A stretch of DNA of 26,539 nucleotides, taken from contig JAFTRQ010000160.1 in assembly GCA_017462125.1 (NCBI GenBank), forward strand, positions 1 to 26,539. Direction: 5' to 3'. The position numbers were made by a program, and so were the translations under genes. Numbering within the stretch: the first letter of the stretch is position 1; each line of letters opens with the position of its first letter. The stretch is from Clostridia bacterium (GTDB taxonomy: Bacteria > Bacillota_A > Clostridia > Oscillospirales > CAG-272). This document shows, piece after piece, positions 8,001-16,041 of this stretch. Under the pieces are notes generated by a model. That model was not told the origin of the DNA. It ran no database searches and saw nothing but the letters and a program-made list of their open reading frames with translations.

Positions 8001-9243
8001 AAAGCCCGACAGCGCAGGAAACAGACACGAATTCGACGGTTATTCGGTATTCTACGACGGAGACGGAACCTTCTCCTATTCCTTCATCGCAACGATGGAT
8101 AACGGCGCCGAGAGAAAGTTCAAGATCGTTGCCGACACTCCCTTTGAGGGTTGGAAGGGTATTTCCGCAGATCCCGAGGACAAGGATCCCATCGACATCC
8201 TCGTCGATCACAACGAGCTGTACACCGCCGCGCAGTCCGCTACCAACTTCGGCAAGATCGAGCACTTTGAGGAGGACGGCTTCGTTCGCTTCTACACCAA
8301 CGCAACCGGCGAATCCTACTTCAAGGTCTTTGGAAGCAATATTGAAACAGGTCATTATCTTGTTCTCAAATACCGTATGCCCAAAAACAACCCCTCCAAG
8401 GTAAACACCTTTGAATTTTACACCTCCACCACCGAGCAGGGCGCGGCGGGAAGCAATTCCTTCTGGTCATCGGGCACGCTGGTAACCGACGGTGAATGGC
8501 ACGTGCTTGTAATCAACCTTGCGCTTCGCAACAATGCCTCCTTCTCCGCTTCCTCTGACGGTAAATATTACGCGAAATTCCTTCGTCTCGACCTCTTCAA
8601 TCAGAAGCTGAACGAGGGCACGTACATCGATCTCGAATACGTGGGAATGAGCAACAGCCTTGACGAGATCAAGGAGATCAATGCCGATATGCAGGTGATC
8701 CAGCTTTCGGAGGAAAAGTCCTCCTATAAGGAGATCAGCGTCTCTGGCGAGGATCTGACGGTCGAATATATCAAGGACGGATGCGGATACACCTATTCCG
8801 AAAAGGCATACGTTTGCTGTATCGATGCTGTCAACAGCGTTTCGGGAGCTTACGCGATCTCTTCTGTCGGTATTAACAGTATTACGTACGGTAACGTGAT
8901 AACGTCGACAGCATTGAGCTTCGGCGGTTGGGCAGTGGTTGAAGGCGGAGTAGATAAATATCTCTGGTCTGCCGACGGCGGCGCAACCTGGCACGAGGTT
9001 ACCTCAGCAACGCTCAAGAGCTGCAGTGACGCAATGGTTAACAAGGCAAACGAAAAGATCGGCGGCGCATTCAGCTTCTCTGCCGCAGATAAAACCAACG
9101 GCGGATTCCAAGGACTTGGTATCAAGATCGATCTGAGTGCGTACAAGGGTCAGTCGGTCAACGTGATCCTTGCGGCTGTCCCCGCGGGAGAAACCGATAA
9201 GCTCTGTATCCTCTCTTACGTAACCGACGTAACGGTACAATAA
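5002..9243 (+). CDS. Giant secreted surface lipoprotein with beta-sandwich modules
   Basis: No named family recognised. The 1413-residue protein starts with a lipoprotein signal peptide (KKSK, hydrophobic core, lipobox LASC with Cys25), so it should be anchored outside the cell membrane. Residues ~26-77 are a Thr/Glu-rich linker. Near residues 215-345 a beta-rich segment with alternating hydrophobic and polar residues (MLQVTMKADTTIRSAQIYI) resembles carbohydrate-binding jelly-rolls. A similar segment recurs near 1085-1215 (HYLVLKYRMP, DGEWHVLVINL). The last ~200 residues contain an Asp-box, SADGGATW, near residue 1325. Glycan binding is therefore plausible but not proven, and no catalytic residues could be assigned. 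The start at 5002 has GGAGG 7 nt upstream; the longer in-frame reading from 4957 lies within the leader hairpin. The gene converges on an SGNH esterase. Confidence 0.85.
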   Translation: MKKSKLSSIAMILSFAMLIPTLASCGNGDNVKESDTEETIVQTESETQTDGLASGSETVDTTETEKIEIVTEEDTTPMLNCDNAELIEYAERIANGVNYYYPNAKRESAVLVNKEMSMSYSLTENGNKTVSYLKNAGGASYVENTMDIFVRMKSGETYYASNSGTDANSNLYRFGFYYYQARYEGQSFINANNVSAEKVVNHLKTSTMNNTEKVSIENNELVIKLTSTNDPFACFGDVRCSTEDYNMLQVTMKADTTIRSAQIYIIAGSKSGFNSEQSYKFNLMADGNYHTYLIPLFLINDYTGNMKGLRFDIDGSAGSTYTIKEMKLVKADVEGVPANISIARTFNVYSDKMHHVLQVSATKQQNDIAEIGMLTEIPASTVEKLIVKDKNGLHEDLDGIDWASAEYIAFDIKKAGIFGYILPADNNSGSIKVTLSEGVYCIEQTKSPKDGTILPSEKGTNNANDFYMGQRIYTDPTHTFERFLAEAEEERHPLTDKNFVIDTKNSAQASFGGYDALRGIYVLNYQGIGGGNNKYPNVKFEVTGDKSDRKIYVMAYSPVGTVEGAAVLDDKSMVLPIPIEIGKNFSEAAGERNLYNIDDPVYSEAIIPLVVNAEETYGYNILNFYQYWGRFPLKQISWIQFWSPYYHLSTALTETNCICPYYTTRNSRNINTLPDFRSMSAPPFSGQQKNSGGSHYFLQYTEAEGNHYTSESTYNTIGSFGMTYADVTMGYLSDDGKIKITYNHMEMPQTDENRTYYEMTYEILEDISFKDFGKDFSFYSVRSNDPTGVYTLVGYLGEGDQFKVTDAKKAGDNAAYYTLGKTAPYFSYMKMTEDRGNKSGYINLAFLVADSEFIIGGEKVDPSFLLTDHGGLLSISLDLDEVTLKAGDKFTINCILLPWGSQETVYDGSNGKAPDQNVRDVRENTILDPHKATANKDCEVIETVYVPMLRTTNGKSAEFTLSGGHNNVAVRIYGFNMLTVPQIYEYVNGQWVEYEVSSAKKPDSAGNRHEFDGYSVFYDGDGTFSYSFIATMDNGAERKFKIVADTPFEGWKGISADPEDKDPIDILVDHNELYTAAQSATNFGKIEHFEEDGFVRFYTNATGESYFKVFGSNIETGHYLVLKYRMPKNNPSKVNTFEFYTSTTEQGAAGSNSFWSSGTLVTDGEWHVLVINLALRNNASFSASSDGKYYAKFLRLDLFNQKLNEGTYIDLEYVGMSNSLDEIKEINADMQVIQLSEEKSSYKEISVSGEDLTVEYIKDGCGYTYSEKAYVCCIDAVNSVSGAYAISSVGINSITYGNVITSTALSFGGWAVVEGGVDKYLWSADGGATWHEVTSATLKSCSDAMVNKANEKIGGAFSFSAADKTNGGFQGLGIKIDLSAYKGQSVNVILAAVPAGETDKLCILSYVTDVTVQ

Positions 9244-9252
9244 TTTTATAAT

Positions 9253-9288
9253 AAAACTTCCCGTAACTTTCGTTACGGGAAGTTTTTT
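9253..9288. terminator. Bidirectional terminator between lipoprotein and esterase genes
   Basis: Perfect 15-bp stem: AAAACTTCCCGTAAC (9253-9267), loop TTTC, then GTTACGGGAAGTTTT (9272-9286). It has a T run on both strands, so it can end both convergent transcripts. Confidence 0.92.
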
Positions 9289-9317
9289 ATCTACGTTTAT
9301 TGGGATTTATTTCTGCA

Positions 9318-9974
9318 TCAAAGCGAGCGCAAAAATCCTTCAAGTCTCTTTGCCATCAGCGCGTGACCCGCATCGTTGGGATGAAGACCGTCGGGACAGT
9401 ATTTCTGCTTGATCACAGGCACACGGGGCTGAATACCGCTGACCGACCACATATCAAGCACGGGCAACGAATAATATTCGGCAACCTCCTTGATGATCTT
9501 CACGTAAGTGGAAAGGGGCGCAACCTCCTCTGCCTTAAAGCCGTCACCGCGCAGATTATCCTCATTGCATCTGTGCAGAGGGGTCATAATCACGATGGTT
9601 GCTTCGGGGTATTTGTTGATCAGATCGGTAAAGAGCACGTGACAAGCGCCGTAAAAGGTGGTATTTTCACGGTCTGCGAAGCATCCTAAGGGAGCATCAC
9701 CGTGACCGAAATCGTTTGTTCCGCCGAAAACGACCACCATATCCGCGTCGGGATCCATTTCCTTTGCTCTCATAATGAAATCAAGGTCATGACGGGGATT
9801 TGCGGAGGGATTCGTCTGCTTTGCAAATCTCGTTCCGCCGATGCCGTATCCGCGCACGGTAGCGCCGGTATTTCTGCCTAAAATATTCCAAAAGGTGTTA
9901 TCCTTGGTTGTGGTTCCGTGACCCTCGGTAATGCTGTCGCCGAGGAAGTTTATTTTTAATCCTTTGAGCTCCAT
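9318..9974 (-). CDS. SGNH/GDSL-family hydrolase
   Basis: A 218-residue esterase/lipase of the SGNH fold. Block I is FLGDSITEG with nucleophile Ser14, the glycine block lies around GYGIGG (43-48), block III is GGTNDF with Asn87, and block V is PDGLHP with Asp195 and His198, so all catalytic residues are present. There is no signal peptide, so it should act in the cytoplasm. Family members deacylate sugars, lipids or peptidoglycan components; the substrate is not visible here. ATG 9974 (AAAGGA 9 nt upstream) is chosen over TTG 9992, which overlaps that site. It has its own promoter and is convergent with the giant lipoprotein gene. A role in deacetylating imported glycans is only a guess from context. 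Confidence 0.92.
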   Translation of the reverse strand: MELKGLKINFLGDSITEGHGTTTKDNTFWNILGRNTGATVRGYGIGGTRFAKQTNPSANPRHDLDFIMRAKEMDPDADMVVVFGGTNDFGHGDAPLGCFADRENTTFYGACHVLFTDLINKYPEATIVIMTPLHRCNEDNLRGDGFKAEEVAPLSTYVKIIKEVAEYYSLPVLDMWSVSGIQPRVPVIKQKYCPDGLHPNDAGHALMAKRLEGFLRSL

Positions 9975-10014
9975 TTTTCTGCATCCTTTCAAAAGAAAAG
10001 TATTTTATGAGACA

Positions 10015-10043
10015 ATTATAGCATCAAAAGAAGAAAAAGTAAA
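10015..10043 (-). promoter_or_regulatory. Promoter of the SGNH hydrolase gene
   Basis: On the minus strand, TTTACT (-35), a 17-nt spacer ending in TGC, and TATAAT (-10). The predicted start is about 35 nt upstream of ATG 9974. Confidence 0.65.
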
Positions 10044-10106
10044 GAACTTTTTCTTTTTTATATCTTTAATTATTAGATATATCACATTAAACAATTGATA
10101 AATTGC

Positions 10107-10632
10107 GATTTATAGGTGTCTTTATGTTCATTTCTTGCCCACGTCGGCAAGAAACGAACCAAAGAAACGCCGCATAAGGGGGGAGAGGGTCTGACGAGTA
10201 AAAAAGCAGACAAGCGTATTTTTACTCGTTACGACATCCTCTCCACCCTTATGAATCCCCCTCACCTGTCGGCATTCGCCGACACCGAGAGCTTGTAACA
10301 CTCTCACAGGTAATTCCTTTTGCCACCGCACAAATCGCAGCCGTGATCTTAATAAAACCGTTTGCCTTATCGGCGAAGCCGATCTTTCCCGAAGGGAAAG
10401 CCTCTTTAATTTTTAAAATAAACTCAAAGTAGTAAGTTAATCGTCCCGCCTACCAACAGGCAGGTGAGGGGGTTCCTTAAGGGGAGAGGATCGGCGAAAA
10501 ATTCGGTAATTAGTCAATAATCCAAATTTCCTATTTTGCCGAATTTTGGAGCCACCTCTCCTCCCTTAAGCGGCGCTCTTTGGTTACTTTCTCCGCTGTT
10601 GGAGAAAGTAACATAAAATAAACCTATAAATC
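10107..10632. repeat. 526-bp non-coding element of two inverted palindromic modules
   Basis: The ends are imperfect inverted repeats of about 80 bp (10107-10188 and 10555-10632). Both start GATTTATAGGT, carry an internal hairpin (TTTCTTGCC/GGCAAGAAA on the left; GTTACTTTCTCC/GGAGAAAGTAAC on the right), share AACCAAAGA and CGCCGC, and end in GGAGAGG. Each arm is followed by a different palindromic core (ACGAGTAAAAA/TTTTTACTCGT; AAAATTCGGTAA/TTGCCGAATTTT), then by a second shared arm containing CCTCTCC and CCCCCTCACCTG (10238-10273 and, inverted, 10459-10489). The middle (10274-10440) holds more hairpins such as GTCGGC/GCCGAC, ATCGGC/GCCGAT and TTTCCC/GGGAAA. So two modules with common flanks and variable cores lie tail to tail. 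No transposase or credible ORF is inside. It ends 24 nt from the stop codon of the XRE regulator. Confidence 0.75.
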
Positions 10633-10656
10633 AAAATTTAAAAACATCAACTAAAC

Positions 10657-11997
10657 TCAACGACAGAGCAAAAATTTACTTCTCTTTTTTATATAGATTA
10701 CCAACGCTGTTATAAACTCACCCACCATAATCAATATCAAGCCTACGCAGATAGCCGAATGAATCGCCTCACTCTGCGCAAAATCATACACCGTATAGAC
10801 CGTAACAGGCAATCTGTCCTTGTTTACGGTTGACCATTCTGTGAGCAAGACCTCACCGTTGCGGTGGTAATAGGTATAAAGCAAATTATAATTATCCTTT
10901 GTTCCGTCTTCCTTCAGAGCGGGCACCTGACAATAAATGCCCTCCTCCTGCTCTCCTTCCTCGTTTACGTACTCACCGTTCTCCAAAACGGTATAATTCT
11001 CCTCGTAAACAATAACACCGTTATCGTAATAGCTGACTTGGGGCTTATAGGTCTCAATATATTCCTTAAAATCCTCAAAATTATCAAAGGTTTTTCCGCT
11101 TGTAAAGGCAGTTCTTCTATCCACCATTTCCTGCATTGCAACAAAAGCAATTATCGGCACAAGCAAGGAACAGATAAAGGAGAGCACGCATCTGCGCGCC
11201 AATTTACCGATCCTTTTGCGGCGGGCATATTCATATTCGTTTTCTGAAATGCCATATTTTTCAAGCATACGGGGCAGGATGGCAAATTTGCCGATCTCGT
11301 GCATAATGCCGCCAATAGTAAAAGCAAGGAGCGGCGTCATGATAATAAAGCTATTAATAGGCAATCCCACAAAGGAGCTTCCGCTATGTAACCACACCAA
11401 GCCAATCAAAACGATGGGTATCATCACGATAAATGCGGCAAACAATACCTTATAGGTATAGGTCAGCACGTCGACTTTATATTGCCTGATCAGCTCTGTG
11501 TCATATTCGTCCTCATTAGTGGGCAACGCATTTCCCGTAAAAACAAAGGAGCATATCACCGCCGCGACAATAAAGGTCATACCGAACAGGAAGCCAAGCG
11601 CCGCTCGGTAAAATCCGAAATTGCAGATCATCGCAACCAGCAAGCCCGCCGCTTCAAGTCCGATAGGGATGAACATAAAGCTTTTAAATTTACGTTTGCT
11701 GTTTGCCAGCAGCATTTTTTGACGGTGGTTGCTTTCTTCCTTTTTATATTCGGTCTGTTCTGTGTTTTCTGAAGCTTCCGTTGCAGATCTTCTCTGCCCT
11801 CTCAAAAGCTCGTCGACGGTAATATCGAACAGATCCGCAATCAAAGGCAGAAGTGTCAGATCGGGTGCGCTTTCGTCTCTTTCCCAACGGCTGACCGCCT
11901 TATCCGACACGTTCAGCTTTTCGGCAAGATCCTTCTGCGTCATTCCCGCCGCGCGGCGAAGGGCACTGATCAGACTGCCAAGTGTTTTTTTCTCCAT
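10657..11997 (-). CDS. Membrane-anchored XRE-family transcriptional regulator
   Basis: A 446-residue one-component regulator. Residues ~7-65 are a Cro/C1-type helix-turn-helix domain (GMTQKDLAEKLNVSDKAVSRWER). A charged linker leads to six predicted membrane helices (about 106-125, 131-154, 180-203, 214-233, 270-289, 413-436). Residues ~290-412, rich in Tyr and acidic residues, lie between helices 5 and 6 and are predicted to be outside the cell; the basic C-terminus then falls inside, as the positive-inside rule expects. The architecture suggests a DNA-binding protein whose activity depends on an external or membrane cue. AAGGA lies 12 nt before ATG. The target is unknown; a dyad at 12103-12123 upstream is a candidate own operator. 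Confidence 0.88.
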   Translation of the reverse strand: MEKKTLGSLISALRRAAGMTQKDLAEKLNVSDKAVSRWERDESAPDLTLLPLIADLFDITVDELLRGQRRSATEASENTEQTEYKKEESNHRQKMLLANSKRKFKSFMFIPIGLEAAGLLVAMICNFGFYRAALGFLFGMTFIVAAVICSFVFTGNALPTNEDEYDTELIRQYKVDVLTYTYKVLFAAFIVMIPIVLIGLVWLHSGSSFVGLPINSFIIMTPLLAFTIGGIMHEIGKFAILPRMLEKYGISENEYEYARRKRIGKLARRCVLSFICSLLVPIIAFVAMQEMVDRRTAFTSGKTFDNFEDFKEYIETYKPQVSYYDNGVIVYEENYTVLENGEYVNEEGEQEEGIYCQVPALKEDGTKDNYNLLYTYYHRNGEVLLTEWSTVNKDRLPVTVYTVYDFAQSEAIHSAICVGLILIMVGEFITALVIYIKKRSKFLLCR

Positions 11998-12102
11998 ACT
12001 AATAAAAAATCCTTTCGAAAATGAATTGCAAACCGGCCTGCTGTGCTTATTCTCGCATATTTGACCCGAAAATGCAACCCCAAATACCGTAATTTACTCT
12101 CA

Positions 12103-12123
12103 TTTACCGAGAATTTCGGTAAA
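12103..12123. promoter_or_regulatory. Candidate operator dyad upstream of the XRE gene
   Basis: Perfect 8-bp inverted repeat TTTACCGA (12103-12110) / TCGGTAAA (12116-12123) with a 5-nt centre, plus an extra TACCG half-site at 12086. The size and symmetry fit a dimeric HTH regulator. It could also be a chance stem; no strong promoter is seen for the XRE gene. Confidence 0.35.
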
Positions 12124-12129
12124 ATTGAT

Positions 12130-12171
12130 GAAAAATAAGGAGGAAAACCTTTTTGAAAGATTTTCCTCCTT
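12130..12171 (-). terminator. Terminator of the mreC-mreD-gyrA-lipoprotein transcript
   Basis: Perfect 11-bp stem AAGGAGGAAAA (12137-12147) with TTTTCCTCCTT (12161-12171). The minus-strand transcript continues into ATTTTT. It lies about 17 nt beyond the stop of the small lipoprotein gene. Confidence 0.88.
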
Positions 12172-12187
12172 GACAAACAAACGAATT

Positions 12188-12808
12188 TTAATAGGTCGGT
12201 GAATCGAGATACCAATTCCCGTTTTCGTAAACAAAGGAAAGATAAACCGTCCTTCTCGTAGGATCAGATAAGGTATAGCTCTCTATACTGACGTTTATAT
12301 AATCCTGTGTGGAGGGATCAATGATCCTCATAGTGGAATAGTCGTAGATCCGCTCGGAAAGCTGAAAATCCGTAGCGTTTGTATTCTGATACAGCCAGCT
12401 TCCGTCGTCATAGAAACGAATGTATGCGGTTGAATCTCCGATCATAATTCCGTCAAACGCGCTTTCATAAAGCTCGGACAGATAATCCTCGGAAAACACA
12501 AGCTCAGCCTCCGCCTTGATCTCGTCGGGTGAAAAATACGAGGATTGATCCATCACGCGGTCATATCCCGATAAGGTATCCGACAAATAGACAAGCTTAC
12601 GTTCGGAAAGCAGATCTCCTCTTCTGTAAACGGGAAGTCCGCTTCCGAAAAACAGCACGTTCAATTCCTTGGATTCTTCAATGAGATACACGAATCTTTC
12701 CTTTAAGCCATCCAGCTCGGGCGCTTTTCCCGAACAGGATACCGCGCTCATTACCGTCAGAGCCGCAAGCAAAAGCGTCAGAATACGCAAAGCTACCTGC
12801 TTTTTCAT
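12188..12808 (-). CDS. Small secreted lipoprotein, unknown function
   Basis: A 206-residue protein with a lipoprotein signal peptide: basic start (MKKQ), hydrophobic core, lipobox SAVSC with Cys25. The mature part is acidic and mixed alpha/beta, ending in strands with YLSFVYENGNWYLD, a pattern common in small NTF2-like or DUF4878-like secreted domains, though this assignment is weak. ATG 12808 has GGGGAGG 7 nt upstream. The gene begins 21 nt after gyrA on the same strand and ends in a strong terminator, so it is probably cotranscribed with gyrA. No functional link to DNA topology is evident; the position may be opportunistic. Confidence 0.82.
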   Translation of the reverse strand: MKKQVALRILTLLLAALTVMSAVSCSGKAPELDGLKERFVYLIEESKELNVLFFGSGLPVYRRGDLLSERKLVYLSDTLSGYDRVMDQSSYFSPDEIKAEAELVFSEDYLSELYESAFDGIMIGDSTAYIRFYDDGSWLYQNTNATDFQLSERIYDYSTMRIIDPSTQDYINVSIESYTLSDPTRRTVYLSFVYENGNWYLDSPTY

Positions 12809-12829
12809 TTTTGGACCTCCCCTTTCAAA

Positions 12830-15391
12830 TTATTCCTCGGTTTCCTCGTTTACTTCTTCTAAAACGTCTGCAACAGCCTCGGCAGATTCAGCATTTTCAA
12901 CAGCCTCTGCAGATTCGATGATCTCCTCTTCCTTTTCCTCTTCCTTTGCGGTCTTGGTCACGTTCACGATCTTCTGACCCTTTTCAAGTCTCATCACGAT
13001 AACGCCCGACGCGGTTCTGGAATATACGGAAACGTCGCTGGAGGGTGTTCTGATAATAATGCCCTCATTGGTGATCATCATGATATCATCTTCATCGTCA
13101 ACAGAAATGATACCCGCAAGCAGACCTGTCTTTTCTGTGAGATTATGACAGATAACACCTCCGCCTCCGCGGTTCTTCATCAATCTGAAGTCATCAAATT
13201 CGGTTCTCTTACCGAAGCCGTTTTCCGTAATGGTCAACAGCTTCTTGCCCTTTTCAACGTTTACGACACCGACAACGAAATCATCGCCCTTCAGCTTGAT
13301 TCCGCGAACGCCGCGGGCACTTCTTCCCATAGGACGGACCTCGCTCTCGTCAAATCTGACGGCATTACCGTTCTTGGTTGCAAGTACGAGCTGATTTTCA
13401 CCGTTGGTTCTGGTAACGAAGAGAAGCTCGTCTCCCTCATCAAGGTTAATGGCGATCTTACCGCCCTTACGCTGATATTCGTATTCGGAAAGCAGAGTCT
13501 TTTTAATGACACCCTGTTTGGTTACCATCGTCAGATATTCTCCCTCGGAGAATTCGTTTACGCTGATAAGCGCGGTGATCTTTTCACCGTTTGCAAGCTC
13601 AAGCAGATTGACGATATTGGATCCCTTGGCGGTTCTGGACGCCTCAGGGATCTGGAAAGCGCGAAGCGCCTGTACACGTCCTGTATTTGTGAAGAACAGA
13701 AGTGTGGAATGGCTGAATACTGCCTCAATTCTCTCGATAAAGTCCTCATCACGGGTGGTCATCGCCGTAATACCCTTACCGCCTCTGTGCTGTGCCGCAT
13801 AGGTATCGGAGGGCAGACGCTTGATATATCCCGCCTGTGTCATCGTGATAACACAGTTATGCTTTTCGATCATATCCTCAAGGTCGATATCGTCGATGGC
13901 CTGCTCGATTCTCGTGCGGCGCTCGTCGGCATATTTTTTCTTGATCTCAAGCATTTCTTCCTTGATGATCTCTCTGATTTTGTTATCATCCGCAAGAATA
14001 CCTTCAAGCTCACAGATCAGCGCGTGGAGTCTTTCCAGCTCCTCCTCGATCTTCTGTCTTTCCATACCGGTCAGACGTCCAAGAGTCATCTCAACGATCG
14101 CCTGTGCCTGGATATCGGTAAGACCGAATCTTTCCATCAAGGTCACCTTGGATTCGGAAATAGACGCAGACGTTTTCATGATCTCAACGATCTCGTCGAT
14201 ATTATCAAGAGCGATCTTATATCCCTCGAAGATATGGGCTCTTGCCTTTGCCTTTTCAAGGTCAAATTCGGTTCTGCGACGGATAACAGACTCCTGATGC
14301 TCGATATAATAGTCAAGGATCTGCGCAAGATTCAATACCTTAGGCTCCTGACCGACGACAGCCAGGAAGTTTGCAGAGCAGGTATCCTGCATCTGCGTAT
14401 ACTTATAGAGCTGATTGAGGATGACCTGACCGTTGGCATCCTTCTTATATTCGATCACGATACGCATACCGTCTCTGCCCGATTCGTCGCGCATATCGCT
14501 GATTCCTTCAATTCTCTTATCCTTTACCAGATTTGCAATAGACTCACAAAGCATAGACTTATTGACCATGTAAGGAATCTCTGTAACAATGATCTGTCTG
14601 TGCTCCTCATCAACGTCTGCCTTTGCGCGGACGCTGATCCTTCCCTTTCCTGTAGTATAAGCATCTATGATTCCGGAGGTGCCGTGGATCGTGCCATAGG
14701 TCGGGAAATCGGGACCCTTAATAAACTGCATAAGATCACCGATCGAGCATTCGGGATTTTCCATACGGTAGATAGTACCGTCAATGACCTCTCCGAGGTT
14801 ATGGGGAGGCACGTTTGTAGCCATACCAACCGCAATACCCACGCTTCCGTTTACCAAAAAGTTAGGAAAACGGGAAGGCAGAACGCTTGGCTCACGCAGC
14901 TTATTATCAAAGTTAGGAAGAAATTCAACGACCTCTTTTTCAAGATCGCGGGTCATTTCGTCGGCAATTTTATCAAGTCTCGCCTCTGTATAACGGTAAG
15001 CAGCAGGGGGGTCTCCGTCCACAGAACCGAAGTTACCCTGTCCTTCGATTAAGGGGTAACGAAGTGAAAAGGGCTGAGCCAATCTTACCATTGTTCCGTA
15101 TACGGAGCTGTCACCGTGAGGATGGTAACGACCGAGTACGTTACCGACGGTGGTTGCCGACTTACGGAAGGGCTTATCGTGAGTTAAGTGATCCTCATAC
15201 ATCGCGTAGATAACGCGGCGCTGTCCGGGCTTCATACCGTCTCTTACGTCGGGAAGAGCTCTCGACATAATAACCGACATTGAATACTCGATAAAGGACT
15301 TTTTAACTTCCCTTTCCATATTGATATCAACGATCTTCTGATTTTCAAATAAGTAAATATCGTTGTCGTGTTTATTCTTATTCGTTGCCAT
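12830..15391 (-). CDS. gyrA: DNA gyrase subunit A
   Basis: The breakage-reunion subunit of gyrase, which introduces negative supercoils with GyrB. The 853 residues include the winged-helix region [13 protein letters not shown] (89-100), the active-site Tyr134 in AAYRYTEAR, the coiled-coil arm (about 365-490) and a C-terminal beta-pinwheel whose GyrA box is QHRGGKG (534-540), with His in place of the usual second-position basic residue. The tail from ~815 is strongly acidic (Glu/Ala-rich). At the quinolone pocket Ser95 matches E. coli Ser83, but Gly99 replaces the acidic residue equivalent to Asp87. ATG 15391 has AAGGA 8 nt upstream. It lies 57 nt after mreD rather than directly after gyrB, and parC was not considered because the QHRGGKG box marks gyrase. 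Confidence 0.97.
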   Translation of the reverse strand: MATNKNKHDNDIYLFENQKIVDINMEREVKKSFIEYSMSVIMSRALPDVRDGMKPGQRRVIYAMYEDHLTHDKPFRKSATTVGNVLGRYHPHGDSSVYGTMVRLAQPFSLRYPLIEGQGNFGSVDGDPPAAYRYTEARLDKIADEMTRDLEKEVVEFLPNFDNKLREPSVLPSRFPNFLVNGSVGIAVGMATNVPPHNLGEVIDGTIYRMENPECSIGDLMQFIKGPDFPTYGTIHGTSGIIDAYTTGKGRISVRAKADVDEEHRQIIVTEIPYMVNKSMLCESIANLVKDKRIEGISDMRDESGRDGMRIVIEYKKDANGQVILNQLYKYTQMQDTCSANFLAVVGQEPKVLNLAQILDYYIEHQESVIRRRTEFDLEKAKARAHIFEGYKIALDNIDEIVEIMKTSASISESKVTLMERFGLTDIQAQAIVEMTLGRLTGMERQKIEEELERLHALICELEGILADDNKIREIIKEEMLEIKKKYADERRTRIEQAIDDIDLEDMIEKHNCVITMTQAGYIKRLPSDTYAAQHRGGKGITAMTTRDEDFIERIEAVFSHSTLLFFTNTGRVQALRAFQIPEASRTAKGSNIVNLLELANGEKITALISVNEFSEGEYLTMVTKQGVIKKTLLSEYEYQRKGGKIAINLDEGDELLFVTRTNGENQLVLATKNGNAVRFDESEVRPMGRSARGVRGIKLKGDDFVVGVVNVEKGKKLLTITENGFGKRTEFDDFRLMKNRGGGGVICHNLTEKTGLLAGIISVDDEDDIMMITNEGIIIRTPSSDVSVYSRTASGVIVMRLEKGQKIVNVTKTAKEEEKEEEIIESAEAVENAESAEAVADVLEEVNEETEE

Positions 15392-15448
15392 TGAATAATT
15401 CCTTTCTGTTCATTCAAAGATAACTTTCCGTTCTGAATCTATATAAAT

Positions 15449-16018
15449 TTATAATTTTCGCTTTTTTCCTTTTTCTCTTTTCATCACGATCGAGCGTATT
15501 CCAAGCACCGCACCGTAAGCGGGGATAACACATATAAAATACGCAAGAAATTCGGGAAGGAGCAATTGCGTGATGATCTTCCAAAGATGAAAATCCTCGG
15601 AATACAGTCCGTACAGAATAACCGTATAAACCTCTCTCATAAGACCTGCCACGGCAGCGTAGATCAGAAAGGACGGTAGATTCTCCGAAAGCAGCCAACC
15701 CACCAGCGCTCCGCAAAGGTAACCGCAAAGCATATACAGAAGAGGAGAAAATGAAATTCCCGCTCCCCCGAGGGCGTCGGTTATCACACCTGCAAACAAT
15801 CCCGCAACAGCGCCTGCCTTATCTCCGCACAAAAATCCAATCGCACAGCTTACGGCAAACGTCAGCATCGGAACAGCTCCGAAAAATAAAAGACAAGTAG
15901 TCTGCAGCAGAGCAGACAGCGTGATCAGGATCGAAAAGCAGATAGCATATGCAATTATTTTTTTTATGCCGATCCCGTTTTCCTCTCCCTTTCGCCTCGC
16001 ATTATATAATCCTGCCAA
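15449..16018 (-). CDS. mreD: Rod shape-determining protein MreD
   Basis: A 189-residue polytopic membrane protein of the elongasome, which links MreC to peptidoglycan synthesis along the cell wall. About five or six hydrophobic segments are visible (about 20-45, 48-64, 67-83, 90-110, 115-136, 148-176), ending in a Lys/Arg-rich tail. The conserved MreD-like region AGLFAGVITDALGG precedes the third segment. The start is TTG 16018, backed by a perfect AGGAGG 6 nt upstream; no ATG gives a complete N-terminus. It follows mreC after 23 nt and precedes gyrA by 57 nt. mreB is not in the window. Confidence 0.9.
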   Translation of the reverse strand: MAGLYNARRKGEENGIGIKKIIAYAICFSILITLSALLQTTCLLFFGAVPMLTFAVSCAIGFLCGDKAGAVAGLFAGVITDALGGAGISFSPLLYMLCGYLCGALVGWLLSENLPSFLIYAAVAGLMREVYTVILYGLYSEDFHLWKIITQLLLPEFLAYFICVIPAYGAVLGIRSIVMKREKGKKRKL

Positions 16019-16041
16019 TCAAAGCCTCCTGTCTGCCAAGG

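Noticed and set aside
7348..8355. 335-codon open frame on the minus strand
   Set aside because: Antisense to the giant lipoprotein, without motifs or start signal.
10116..10331. Two overlapping short open frames on opposite strands
   Set aside because: Both fall inside the palindromic repeat element and mirror each other because of its symmetry; no ribosome binding site.
13145..15052. 635-codon open frame on the plus strand
   Set aside because: It lies wholly antisense to gyrA, has no ribosome binding site or recognisable motifs, and reflects the codon bias of the opposite strand.
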